A DNA stretch of 64,000 bases. It comes from Photobacterium aphoticum (GTDB taxonomy: Bacteria; Pseudomonadota; Gammaproteobacteria; Enterobacterales; Vibrionaceae). This document shows positions 17,054 to 25,006 of this stretch, in pieces. The notes beneath the pieces were generated by a model. That model did not search any database. It saw only the letters and a program-made list of their open reading frames with translations, and was not told the DNA's origin. Position 1 is the first letter of the stretch. Every line of letters begins with the position of its first letter. Position numbers and translations under genes: made by a program. The stretch covers positions 62,001 through 126,000 of the forward strand of contig NZ_LDOV01000025.1 in assembly GCF_001029435.1 (NCBI RefSeq), read 5' to 3'.

Positions 17054-18040
17054 ATGAAAAAGACTCTTCTAGCACTATCTGTACTAGCAGCGGGTTCTGC
17101 ACAAGCAGGCATCAACCTATACGACGCAAACGGTGTAACTGTTGACCTATCTGGCGCAGTGGAAGTTCAGTACCTTCAGAACATCCAAGACAAGAACAGC
17201 GATGCTGATGCTGGTCTACACCTAGATGACGGTGATCTACAGCTAAACACAACTATCGCTGTTAACGAGCAGCTAAACGTTGTTGCTGGTATCGGTTTCG
17301 CATTCGAGAAGCGTGACGTTTCTAACGACGAGCTATGGGCTGGTCTAAGCGGTGACTTCGGTACACTGACTTTCGGTCGTATGCTATACATCTCTGATGA
17401 CGCAGGCATCGGTAAAGACTACGAGCTAGGTTTCGGTCAGGTTGACTTCGTACAAACTGAAGGTAACGAAGTAATCAAATACGTATTCGACAACGGTCAG
17501 TTCTACTTCGGTCTATCTCACGACCTAGACACTGACGGTTCAGGTGCGTCTGACTACCAAAACACTGACGGTACTGTAACTGACGTTCGCCTGGGTGCAC
17601 GTTTTGCTGACCTTGACGTTCGTGGTTACTACTACACTGGTGATGACATCCAGCGTTCTGCTGACCAAAACGGTAACCCAATCTTCAACTCTGGTACAGA
17701 CGTAGACGCGTTCAACCTAGAAGCTGAATACGTAATGGGTCAGTTCGCATTCGCAGCATCTTACGGTAACTTTGATTACTCTAACGCGAATGGCGCAACT
17801 TACAGCGACATCGACGTAATCGAAGTGAACGGTGCTTACACACTAGGCAAAAACACATTTGCTCTAGGTTACAACCGTGCTGACGATTCTAAGCAAGACG
17901 TTGTTACTGACAACGTATACGCGAACGTAACTCACCAGCTTCACAGCAACGTGAAAGTGTACGGTGAACTAGGTTGGGCTGACCAAGACGGTTCTGACCT
18001 AGACCTAGGTTACCTAGTAGGTATGGAAGTTAAGTTCTAA
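17054..18040 (+). CDS. Outer-membrane porin, OmpU/OmpL type
   Basis: A 328-residue general porin. The signal peptide MKKTLLALSVLAAGSAQA is cut before GINLYDANG, the standard N-terminus of Vibrionaceae trimeric porins, and alternating amphipathic strands end in the terminal Phe (GMEVKF). Several acidic loop stretches such as NSDADAGLHLDDGD are visible. Codon use is extremely biased (leucine almost always CTA or CTG, GGT, AAC, GAC), so expression must be high. The ATG at 17054 is used; an in-frame GTG three codons upstream is not supported by the signal peptide. In vibrios OmpU is activated by ToxR, encoded 7 kb away; control here is inferred. Confidence 0.9.
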   Translation: MKKTLLALSVLAAGSAQAGINLYDANGVTVDLSGAVEVQYLQNIQDKNSDADAGLHLDDGDLQLNTTIAVNEQLNVVAGIGFAFEKRDVSNDELWAGLSGDFGTLTFGRMLYISDDAGIGKDYELGFGQVDFVQTEGNEVIKYVFDNGQFYFGLSHDLDTDGSGASDYQNTDGTVTDVRLGARFADLDVRGYYYTGDDIQRSADQNGNPIFNSGTDVDAFNLEAEYVMGQFAFAASYGNFDYSNANGATYSDIDVIEVNGAYTLGKNTFALGYNRADDSKQDVVTDNVYANVTHQLHSNVKVYGELGWADQDGSDLDLGYLVGMEVKF

Positions 18041-18066
18041 TCGTCCCTGACGTTTAGGATAACTCC

Positions 18067-18096
18067 AAAAAAAGCCGCCTTTATGGCGGCTTTTTG
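18067..18096 (+). terminator. Porin gene terminator
   Basis: Stem AAAAAGCCGCC / GGCGGCTTTTT around a TTTAT loop, 27 nt after the stop codon. Confidence 0.9.
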
Positions 18097-18153
18097 CTAT
18101 CTTGGCTGAGTGATGGGCGAGTACTCACAATAAAAATCTCAAGAAAGGAAAAA

Positions 18154-18792
18154 ATGATGAAAAACTGGGTAATGGCATTGGGTTTGATGGCGCTGCCTGT
18201 TGCAGTTCAGGCGGGGGAGTTGGCTGTTGGCGACGGTATTGAACTGTTGGTCGTTGATGGTAAAAAAGTGCAAACCTCATTCTGGTCTGAAACCGCCAGC
18301 GTCAATTTGCCTGCCGGTAAACATCAGGTGGTGGTGCGTTTTGATGGTGAACTGAAGGATGGGGCTAAATCGCGTATTTACACCACGCGCCCGTACTTGT
18401 TTGAATTGGATGTGCCAGAGCAAGATGCCGAAATTACGTTGCCACGCTTTTCTACCATGTCTCAAGCCAAAGCGTATTTTCAACGTGGTCCAGAATGGAC
18501 GCTGACTTTTGCCGATGGTACAACACGCACGCTAGAGGCGGTTGAGTTACACGGTAAAGGGTTGGCGGCTTACAGTGATATGGAAGCATTAGTGGCAGAC
18601 TATAACCGTCAGCAAGGGATCACCTTTGAAGAAGGCTATGCGGTGGATTTAGAAGCCACGGTGGTGGAAGTGACGGAGCAGGGTAAAGTGAACATTACCG
18701 GTGAAGCACTGGTACAACTGAAATTGTGGTACACCAAGGCAGATGCGAAAGAAAAAGCAGCGTTTGCCGAGTGGGTGAAAACGCAGCAGTAA
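18154..18792 (+). CDS. UPF0319 / DUF2057 family secreted protein
   Basis: A 212-residue protein with signal peptide (cut near PVAVQA, residue 20) followed by a domain that I recognise as DUF2057 (E. coli YccT, recently linked to curli control). Marks are the early VVDGKKV segment, LPAGKHQVVVRFDGELKDG and the later strand-rich region ending in LKLWYTKADAKEKAAFAEWV. Function in this family is not established here. The ATG at 18154 follows AAAGGA at 5-6 nt. It is a single-gene unit behind the porin terminator. Confidence 0.82.
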   Translation: MMKNWVMALGLMALPVAVQAGELAVGDGIELLVVDGKKVQTSFWSETASVNLPAGKHQVVVRFDGELKDGAKSRIYTTRPYLFELDVPEQDAEITLPRFSTMSQAKAYFQRGPEWTLTFADGTTRTLEAVELHGKGLAAYSDMEALVADYNRQQGITFEEGYAVDLEATVVEVTEQGKVNITGEALVQLKLWYTKADAKEKAAFAEWVKTQQ

Positions 18793-18850
18793 TGCTCGGT
18801 CGTTTTTATCGGTAAAGCGATTTATAGCAAAGGCAGTGAGAGCAGCAATT

Positions 18851-18891
18851 CACAGCAATAGGCGTGGGCGTCACATACGCCGATTGCTGTG
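18851..18891. other. Long hairpin between convergent genes, no U-tract
   Basis: CACAGCAAT (18851-18859) pairs with ATTGCTGTG (18883-18891) and, one base in, GGCGT (18861-18865) with ACGCC (18877-18881), leaving an 11-nt loop. Neither side has a T-run, so it may protect 3' ends or act with Rho rather than terminate by itself. Confidence 0.6.
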
Positions 18892-18939
18892 ATTGGCTCG
18901 TGGCTATTCGTTATAGAACGATGCCGCGAGGCGATTTAT

Positions 18940-19347
18940 TTAGCCGTGCGCGCACAGTGCTTCGTGGTGGTAACGGCTGTGTTCGCGGCAGTCCTGACAG
19001 CGTGGCTGCGCCGGATCATCTTCTAGATCGTTCATCGCGATCTCTTCTTCACAATCCACACACAATCCGTACATGCCGAGCTTGATGGAACAAACAGCGG
19101 CATCGACTTTCTCCATTCTGACAGCAAGATCAAACAAACGGGGAATGAATGATGATTTCGCCATCACGATAAGCTCACTGAGCTCAGCGGTGTTGATGGT
19201 GTCGGCTGACGGTACCAGGGTATGGAGTAACATTTCATTTTTGAGCTCACTGGCACGCAGAGCATGTTCTTGCTCTAAACGCTGCTGCAGCAACTCGAAT
19301 GCGATATCTGATGTAGTCATAGGATCATCATTATTATTGTCGGTCAT
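18940..19347 (-). CDS. DksA/TraR-family zinc-finger protein
   Basis: A 135-residue protein with a helical N-terminal half and a C-terminal four-cysteine zinc finger: Cys96, Cys99, Cys117 and Cys120 in GLCVDCEEE ... PRCQDCRE, the DksA/TraR arrangement. Such proteins enter the secondary channel of RNA polymerase. It is not the housekeeping DksA, which is about 150 residues with a distinct coiled-coil tip; this protein lacks the clear D-x2-D-x-A tip motif of DksA, so whether it binds RNA polymerase is open. An alternative start is Met10. It converges on the UPF0319 gene. Confidence 0.8.
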   Translation of the reverse strand: MTDNNNDDPMTTSDIAFELLQQRLEQEHALRASELKNEMLLHTLVPSADTINTAELSELIVMAKSSFIPRLFDLAVRMEKVDAAVCSIKLGMYGLCVDCEEEIAMNDLEDDPAQPRCQDCREHSRYHHEALCAHG

Positions 19348-19502
19348 TTTAGTCTAAGACGATTTCAGAGTTTGATTGTGATTTGAATCAAATAAATACG
19401 GGGTTATGAGCGAATAACCGCATTTTCTCTCGGTTTTTGTGCTGCCCGATCTTGGTTATATTAGCGCGTACACGTCAATATGACACTAACCAAAGGATGG
19501 GT

Positions 19503-19622
19503 ATGATGGAACAGGGATACAAAGATCCTTACAGTGCGAAGTATTTTTTCGGCTTGATAGTGGCGCTGGGTTTACCGACGCTACCTGCCAGTCTCACACT
19601 GCTTAGCCTCTTTTCTTCATAG
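19503..19622 (+). CDS. Possible 39-residue single-span membrane peptide
   Basis: The ATG at 19503 follows AAGGAT at 5 nt and opens a 39-codon frame. The product starts with a charged MMEQGYKDPYSAKYF and continues with one hydrophobic helix to the end (FGLIVALGLPTLPASLTLL). A hairpin without U-tract (19633-19667) follows its stop within 11 nt. Short tail-anchored peptides of this form are often real, but nothing identifies this one and it could be chance. ATG 19497 is an alternative start. Confidence 0.4.
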   Translation: MMEQGYKDPYSAKYFFGLIVALGLPTLPASLTLLSLFSS

Positions 19623-19632
19623 GGCTAGGGTG

Positions 19633-19667
19633 CTAATACGCCGTGCTTCCCCCTGCGGCGTCATTAG
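19633..19667 (+). other. Hairpin after the small membrane ORF
   Basis: CTAAT-a-CGCCG (19633-19643) pairs with CGGCG-tc-ATTAG (19656-19667). No T-run follows. Confidence 0.5.
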
Positions 19668-19839
19668 TGTGACTGGATAACGGCATTTTTTCTAATGCTC
19701 AACCTCCAGCTTCAATCTCCAGCCTCAATCTCTGCCTTTTAATCGATATCTTTCCGTCCGTGATTTCCTTTTCTGAAGGCTTGGTCTCCAACGCAGAACT
19801 GATACACTCAAGCTAACTGATGACTCGGATAAAAACGGT

Positions 19840-20238
19840 ATGGTCAAAAAAACACTCTTGTTAGCCTGTGGTTGGGTGTGTGTGGCGTTAGGCCTGCTCG
19901 GGGCGTTGTTGCCCCTGTTACCGACGACCCCTTTTTTATTGTTAGCCAGTGCGTGTTTTATGCGCGGCTCTCCACGGCTGAATGCGTGGTTAATGGCACA
20001 TCCTACATTTGGGCCTGTGTTACACAACTGGCATACCCACCGTGCTGTATCACGCTCTGTGAAACGCAAAGCCAATATCATGATTGTGTTGAGCTTTTCT
20101 CTGTCGGTGTACCTTGTGCCGCTATGGTGGCATAAAGCCCTGTTATTGGGGATGTTGACGATATTGCTGGTGTGGTTTAACCGCTTGCCGGCGCGAGAGA
20201 ATGTGCAAAGTGAGGGCGCTACAGGGCCTGCCCGATGA
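19840..20238 (+). CDS. ybaN: YbaN family inner-membrane protein (DUF454)
   Basis: A 132-residue membrane protein with helices at about 4-30 and a hydrophobic pair at 80-115. The opening GWVCVALGLLGALLPLLPTTPFLLLASACFMRGSPRL is the DUF454 signature, with the PLLPTTPFLL core. Function is unknown. In E. coli ybaN sits between priC and apt, and here it is again just upstream of apt on the same strand, which supports the name. Confidence 0.9.
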   Translation: MVKKTLLLACGWVCVALGLLGALLPLLPTTPFLLLASACFMRGSPRLNAWLMAHPTFGPVLHNWHTHRAVSRSVKRKANIMIVLSFSLSVYLVPLWWHKALLLGMLTILLVWFNRLPARENVQSEGATGPAR

Positions 20239-20331
20239 GTGTTTGTTAACGGGATCATTCATCTGAGGGATGAATCATTGCCAATCCTTGCCCCGTGGGG
20301 AGAAAGTCACTACTATTTGACCGGATTTTGT

Positions 20332-20356
20332 CGGCGGAACCTCTTTCCGCCGTTTT
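20332..20356 (+). terminator. Terminator or attenuator between ybaN and apt
   Basis: CGGCGGAA (20332-20339) pairs with TTCCGCCG (20345-20352) and is followed by TTTTATTT. It lies 94 nt after ybaN but only 53 nt before the apt ATG, so it may end ybaN or attenuate apt. Confidence 0.65.
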
Positions 20357-20409
20357 ATTTAGATTGAGTTCCTTCCTGCCGGTTGTTGACGCATTGAGGG
20401 AACGCGGAA

Positions 20410-20961
20410 ATGATTATGACTCAAGAAAAACTCGCGTTGATCAAAAACAGTATCAAATCTATCCCTGACTACCCAAAACCAGGCATCTTGTTCCGTGATG
20501 TGACCAGCCTGATGGAAAACCCAGAGGCATACCGTGCCACTATGCAGGTATTGGTTGAGCAGTACAAAGACAGCGGTATCACCAAAGTGATCGGTACTGA
20601 AGCGCGTGGTTTCCTGTTTGGTGCGCCTCTGGCACTGGAGTTGGGCGTAGGTTTCGTGCCTGTTCGTAAGCCGGGTAAACTGCCACGTGAAGTGATTGGC
20701 GAAAGCTATGAGCTAGAATATGGTCAGGACACACTGGAAATTCACGTGGATGCGATCAGCGAAGGCGACAAAGTGCTGTTGGTCGATGATCTGCTAGCGA
20801 CTGGCGGGACTATCGAAGCGACCACGAAACTGGTACGTCGTTTGGGTGGTGTGGTTGAAGATGCGGCATTTGTGATCAACCTGCCTGAAATCGGTGGTGA
20901 GACACGTTTGAAAGGCCTAGGCCTGAACGTCTTCAGCATTTGTGATTTCGACGGTCATTAA
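20410..20961 (+). CDS. apt: Adenine phosphoribosyltransferase
   Basis: A 183-residue cytosolic enzyme that salvages adenine with PRPP to make AMP. The PRPP-binding motif is [13 protein letters not shown] (about residues 122-134), and the N-terminal [17 protein letters not shown] and the EARGFLFG adenine-site loop are typical. Start is ATG 20410, with an in-frame ATG two codons later also possible. Codon use is biased toward high expression. A hairpin lies between it and dnaX (20978-21018), without a T-run. Confidence 0.96.
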   Translation: MIMTQEKLALIKNSIKSIPDYPKPGILFRDVTSLMENPEAYRATMQVLVEQYKDSGITKVIGTEARGFLFGAPLALELGVGFVPVRKPGKLPREVIGESYELEYGQDTLEIHVDAISEGDKVLLVDDLLATGGTIEATTKLVRRLGGVVEDAAFVINLPEIGGETRLKGLGLNVFSICDFDGH

Positions 20962-21103
20962 TCACGTCTCCTCCCTCAATTAGCCAGTCTGATTGCGTAC
21001 CGCAGGCGGCTGGCTAATCATTGGGCGCTCAACACCGCGTCCTCTCGCTCAAAGATCCTCCCTGTGCTAGCATTGAGTTCTTGATTCTGTAAGGTTAGTT
21101 AAC

Positions 21104-23344
21104 ATGAGTTATCAGGTTCTGGCTCGTAAATGGCGCCCGCACCAGTTTGACGATGTGGTGGGACAATCCCACGTCTTAACGGCATTAGCCAATGCGTTGG
21201 CTCACAATCGTCTCCATCACGCCTATTTATTCAGTGGCACGCGAGGAGTGGGTAAAACCACCATCGCCCGTATTTTTGCCAAAGGCTTGAACTGTGAGCA
21301 AGGTATCACGGCGTCACCGTGTGGTCAGTGTGAAACATGTCGTGAAATCGACGAAGGCCGTTTTGTTGATCTGTTAGAGATCGATGCGGCGTCACGCACC
21401 AAGGTAGAAGACACCCGTGATCTGCTCGATAACGTGCAGTACAAACCGGCGCGTGGCCGTTTCAAAGTGTACCTGATTGACGAAGTGCACATGTTGTCTC
21501 GTCACAGCTTTAACGCCTTGCTGAAAACCCTTGAAGAGCCGCCGGAATACGTGAAGTTTATTCTGGCGACCACGGATCCTCAGAAACTGCCCGTGACCAT
21601 TTTGTCGCGCTGTCTGCAGTTTCATCTTAAGCATCTGGACAATACCCAGATCCAAACCCAGCTAGAGCATGTACTGACCGAAGAGCAGGTGAGCTTTGAA
21701 CCTCGTGCATTAAGCTTGTTAGCCCGCGCGGCAGAAGGGTCAATGCGTGATGCATTGAGCCTGACAGATCAGGCGATTGCATTGGGTAATGGCCAAGTGC
21801 AGGCGGATGCAGTCTCTACCATGTTGGGGACACTCAATACCGAGCAAGCGTTATACCTGCTGGAAGCGGTAGCTCAAGGCACGGCAGAGCCAGCGATGGC
21901 TTGTTTGGAAGAGTTGGCCGGCATTGGTGTGGAATGGGACAGTTTGTTGCGTGAATTAGCGGCACAATTGCACCGCGTAGCCATGCATCAAGCGTTACCG
22001 GCTTCACTGGATGAGAGTGCGCCAGATGCCGAGCGTATTGTGGCGCTGAGCCAATCTGTCTCGCCGCAAGAAGTGCAGTTGTGTTACCAGATTGCCCTGC
22101 AAGGTCGTCAGGATTTGGCGTTTGCCCCTGATGGTCGTACCGGCTTAGAAATGGTACTGCTGCGCATGTTGGCGTTCCGTCCGGTCTCGGTCTCTGCGAT
22201 GGCCCCTCAGCCTATCGCGGTGCCTGCCACACAACCGGCTTCGCCTGCGCCTTCAACGTCTTCTTTGCCACAGAGCGGCGCGCCACAAGGCATTGAGCGT
22301 GTGCAGGCACTGAAAGCGCAAATGCAGCAGCCTCAGCAACAAGCGGCGATGCCGCAAGCACAACCATCGTCTCCTCAACAGCAGGGGCAGCAGTACGCAC
22401 CGGTACAACAGGCGTACGGTGAGCAGCCTGCAACGGGACAATCTACGATGGGACAATCTACACCGCAGGCGCACGGGATGCCGTCTCAAGGTATGTCGGC
22501 CCAGCCGTCAACATACCCGCAGCACGATTACGGACAGCCTGTTCAGTCACAAGCTGTGCCGTCGCAGCCAGCACAACAAGCTGCGCCGCAACCGGCAGCA
22601 CCGTCAGCGGCATCCGGGCTACTTGCGGCGCGCAATAAGCTGCGCAGTCAAACCAAACGTGATGGCAATGAACCGTCGCACGGAAAAAAGGCTGAACCGG
22701 TACAGACGAAAAAAGTCGCATCCAGCGTGTTAGATCGTATTGCGAGTAAGCAAAACGGCTCAAGCTTCACGCCGCCAGCGATGTCGGTACCGGGCACTTC
22801 AGGTGCGCCTTCTACGTCAGACACACCGGCGACCCCGGAAGAATACCAGTGGCGCCCAACGGTTGCGCCACAAGCGGGTGAGGCACAAGCTGTCGCCCCG
22901 ACCAAACTGAAACAAGCGTTGGAGCATGAAAAGACACCTGAGATGGTGAAAGTGCTTGTCAATGAAGCGGCAAAACAGGATAGTTGGTCGGATTGGGTGA
23001 CCCAGCTGGAAGTGGGCCGTATGGTTCAGCAGCTGGCCTTGAATTCATCGTTTACCCGTAACGGCGGGGCGGTGACGTTGCATTTGCGTCCGTCGCAGAA
23101 GCATTTAGATACCCCGAAAGCCCGTGAACAGTTAGAAATCGCACTGGCTGATCGTTTGAATGAGCCGGTGTCGCTAGACATCGTATTGAGTGATGAAGGG
23201 CGCTCGCCGTTAGAATGGCGAGAGGCGCTTTATCAGGAAAAATTGGAACTGGCCAAGCAAAGTTTGCAGGCCGATCCTAACGTGAACTTTATTTGTCAGC
23301 GTTTTGCCGCTGTACTGGATGAAGAAAGCGTAAGACCCTTATAA
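21104..23344 (+). CDS. dnaX: DNA polymerase III tau subunit (gamma by frameshift)
   Basis: Tau is the clamp-loader ATPase that also joins the polymerase cores and DnaB. The 746-residue product has Walker A GTRGVGKT (45-52), zinc cysteines 64, 73, 76 and 79, the DEVH box at 126-129 and the sensor phrase near TTDPQKLPVTILSRC. Residues about 365-515 form a Pro/Gln/Ala linker, longer than in E. coli (643 residues in all). A slippery A-AAA-AAG in the correct phase at 22684-22690 would give a 530-residue gamma form after one Gly codon. The C-terminal part binds DnaB and the polymerase core. AAGG lies 9 nt before the ATG. Confidence 0.96.
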   Translation: MSYQVLARKWRPHQFDDVVGQSHVLTALANALAHNRLHHAYLFSGTRGVGKTTIARIFAKGLNCEQGITASPCGQCETCREIDEGRFVDLLEIDAASRTKVEDTRDLLDNVQYKPARGRFKVYLIDEVHMLSRHSFNALLKTLEEPPEYVKFILATTDPQKLPVTILSRCLQFHLKHLDNTQIQTQLEHVLTEEQVSFEPRALSLLARAAEGSMRDALSLTDQAIALGNGQVQADAVSTMLGTLNTEQALYLLEAVAQGTAEPAMACLEELAGIGVEWDSLLRELAAQLHRVAMHQALPASLDESAPDAERIVALSQSVSPQEVQLCYQIALQGRQDLAFAPDGRTGLEMVLLRMLAFRPVSVSAMAPQPIAVPATQPASPAPSTSSLPQSGAPQGIERVQALKAQMQQPQQQAAMPQAQPSSPQQQGQQYAPVQQAYGEQPATGQSTMGQSTPQAHGMPSQGMSAQPSTYPQHDYGQPVQSQAVPSQPAQQAAPQPAAPSAASGLLAARNKLRSQTKRDGNEPSHGKKAEPVQTKKVASSVLDRIASKQNGSSFTPPAMSVPGTSGAPSTSDTPATPEEYQWRPTVAPQAGEAQAVAPTKLKQALEHEKTPEMVKVLVNEAAKQDSWSDWVTQLEVGRMVQQLALNSSFTRNGGAVTLHLRPSQKHLDTPKAREQLEIALADRLNEPVSLDIVLSDEGRSPLEWREALYQEKLELAKQSLQADPNVNFICQRFAAVLDEESVRPL
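22684..22695 (+). promoter_or_regulatory. dnaX: Programmed -1 frameshift site in dnaX
   Basis: The zero frame reads GGA AAA AAG, so A-AAA-AAG sits in exact X-XXY-YYZ phase. After a -1 slip the ribosome reads GGC then TGA (22693-22695), ending translation after one extra residue, the same layout as in E. coli dnaX. I do not see the strong downstream stem-loop or the upstream Shine-Dalgarno stimulator that E. coli has. Confidence 0.8.
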
Positions 23345-23371
23345 ATTAACCAGACCACAGAGAGAGAAGAT

Positions 23372-23701
23372 ATGTTTGGTAAAGGCGGTATGGCTAACAT
23401 GATGAAGCAGGCGCAGCAGATGCAAGAGCGCATGCAGAAGATGCAGGAAGAGATCGCAAATATGGAAGTGACTGGCGAGTCTGGTGCTGGCCTGGTCAAA
23501 GTGACTCTAACTGGTAGCCACAGTGTACGTCGCGTTGACATCGACGACAGCCTGATGGAAGACGACAAAGACATGCTAGAAGACTTGATTGCTGCGGCTT
23601 TCAACGACGCTGCTCGTCGCATCGAAGAAGCGCAGAAAGAAAAAATGGCAAGCGTAACTGGCGGTATGAACCTGCCAGCTGGCTTTAAAATGCCATTCTA
23701 A
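23372..23701 (+). CDS. ybaB: Nucleoid-associated protein YbaB/EbfC
   Basis: A 109-residue DNA-binding protein that forms a small dimer with tweezer-like helices and lies between dnaX and recR in most bacteria. Marks are [18 protein letters not shown] at the start, the [16 protein letters not shown] central strands and the terminal LPAGFKMPF. It follows dnaX by 27 bp with a good AGAGAGAAG-type ribosome site and precedes recR by 3 bp, so the three are one operon. Confidence 0.96.
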   Translation: MFGKGGMANMMKQAQQMQERMQKMQEEIANMEVTGESGAGLVKVTLTGSHSVRRVDIDDSLMEDDKDMLEDLIAAAFNDAARRIEEAQKEKMASVTGGMNLPAGFKMPF

Positions 23702-23704
23702 TTA

Positions 23705-24307
23705 ATGCGTACCAGTCACTTACTGGAACAATTGATGGAGGCCTTACGTTGTCTGCCTGGGGTTGGCCCCAAGTCAGCACAGCGTATGGCCTTCAGTTTG
23801 TTACAGCGCAATCGTCAGGGCGGCCTGCAACTAGCAGACGCACTGAATAAGGCCATGACAGAGATTGGCCACTGCCGTGATTGCCGTACCTTCACCGAAG
23901 AAGACGTGTGTGCCATTTGTGCCAATCCGCGTCGTCAGGAAAATGGTCAGATCTGCGTGGTGGAAAGCCCGGCAGATATCGTAGCGGTTGAATCCACCGG
24001 CCAGTTTTCCGGTCGTTACTTCGTGTTGATGGGGCACCTGTCACCGCTTGATGGCATTGGCCCGTCGGATATCGGTTTGGATACGTTGGAATTTCGTATG
24101 CAGAGCGAAGCGATGAGTGAGTTGATTTTGGCGACCAACCCGACAGTAGAAGGGGAAGCCACAGCGCACTATATTGCCGAGCTGTGCAGTGAATACGACA
24201 TTCCGGCGACGCGTATCGCACACGGTGTGCCTGTGGGCGGTGAGCTGGAGCTGGTGGACGGCACAACCTTGTCGCACTCTTTGGCAGGGCGACAAAAGTT
24301 GTACTGA
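23705..24307 (+). CDS. recR: Recombination mediator RecR
   Basis: A 200-residue protein of the RecFOR pathway that helps load RecA on SSB-coated gaps. It shows an N-terminal helix-hairpin-helix ([14 protein letters not shown]), a four-cysteine zinc finger ([17 protein letters not shown]), and a Toprim domain with [19 protein letters not shown] and a C-terminal ARGVPVG-like segment ([18 protein letters not shown]). It is separated from ybaB by 3 bp. Confidence 0.97.
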   Translation: MRTSHLLEQLMEALRCLPGVGPKSAQRMAFSLLQRNRQGGLQLADALNKAMTEIGHCRDCRTFTEEDVCAICANPRRQENGQICVVESPADIVAVESTGQFSGRYFVLMGHLSPLDGIGPSDIGLDTLEFRMQSEAMSELILATNPTVEGEATAHYIAELCSEYDIPATRIAHGVPVGGELELVDGTTLSHSLAGRQKLY

Positions 24308-24344
24308 TGGCCACGGTAAACGTCGTTATCGTCAGGCAAAATAC

Positions 24345-24387
24345 AAAAATACCCATACTGACCGAGGTCGGCATGGGTATTTTTTTA
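24345..24387. terminator. recR: Bidirectional terminator between recR and toxS
   Basis: AAAAATACCCAT (24345-24356) pairs with ATGGGTATTTTT (24373-24384), with an inner GACC/GGTC. A-run and T-run flank the stem, so it can serve recR and the convergent toxRS transcript. Confidence 0.9.
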
Positions 24388-24457
24388 TCTGCGCTTTATG
24401 GGTCTCAGCCAGTATTGACCGTTCTGAACGTGTCTCCGATCGGTTTGCTTGGCGAGG

Positions 24458-25006
24458 TTACAGCGCAAACAGGATGTTGGAACCATAGGTCAAACTGGTC
24501 AGCAAAATCGCTTTCTCATTCAATATATCGATACGACGGCTTTGCTGGGCATCCATGCGATAGATCTGTTTGATAATGGCCAGATGCTCTGGTTTGAAGT
24601 CCTGGTTTTGCCCTGAGGTGATGTCTTTAAACTCCAGCGGCTCGGTTAACAGGTAGCCGCCACTGATATCCCATTGGCCGGACTCCGACATGTGCAGAGT
24701 CAGCGGTTTTTCCTCGTCACTGTACAGGTTCACCAGCGTAATGCGGGAATAGGTGTGGTTTGGCAGGTACACCACATGGCTGTTTTGCTCCACGCGGCGC
24801 AGCATACCCAAATCTTCCAGTTCGGTTGCTTCAATGTGGCTGGTGCTGATGCTTTGCCACTCTTTTGACATCAACAACTGTGACTGCTTGTAGTCACCAG
24901 AAAAATACAGCCAGCTACTGAATACGACAGACAGGGCCAGCGCAATAAAGGCGATGTAGCGGCCCAGACGACTCAGCATTGACGGGGTGTGAGAAGTTAC
25001 TGACAT
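24458..25006 (-). CDS. toxS: ToxR-stabilising protein ToxS
   Basis: A 182-residue bitopic inner-membrane protein with one helix at about 16-34 and a periplasmic domain ending in LTSLTYGSNILFAL, the characteristic ToxS C-terminus. In vibrios ToxS binds the periplasmic part of ToxR and, with bile, forms a lipocalin-like barrel with it. Its ATG overlaps the last 10 bases of toxR (ATGTCAGTAA), so they are translated together. Confidence 0.93.
   Translation of the reverse strand: MSVTSHTPSMLSRLGRYIAFIALALSVVFSSWLYFSGDYKQSQLLMSKEWQSISTSHIEATELEDLGMLRRVEQNSHVVYLPNHTYSRITLVNLYSDEEKPLTLHMSESGQWDISGGYLLTEPLEFKDITSGQNQDFKPEHLAIIKQIYRMDAQQSRRIDILNEKAILLTSLTYGSNILFAL

Noticed and set aside
22706..22714. 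A second A-run (ACG AAA AAA G) after the dnaX slippery site as another frameshift point
   Set aside because: The phase does not allow both tRNAs to re-pair in the -1 frame (it would need a GAA codon to pair as AAA).
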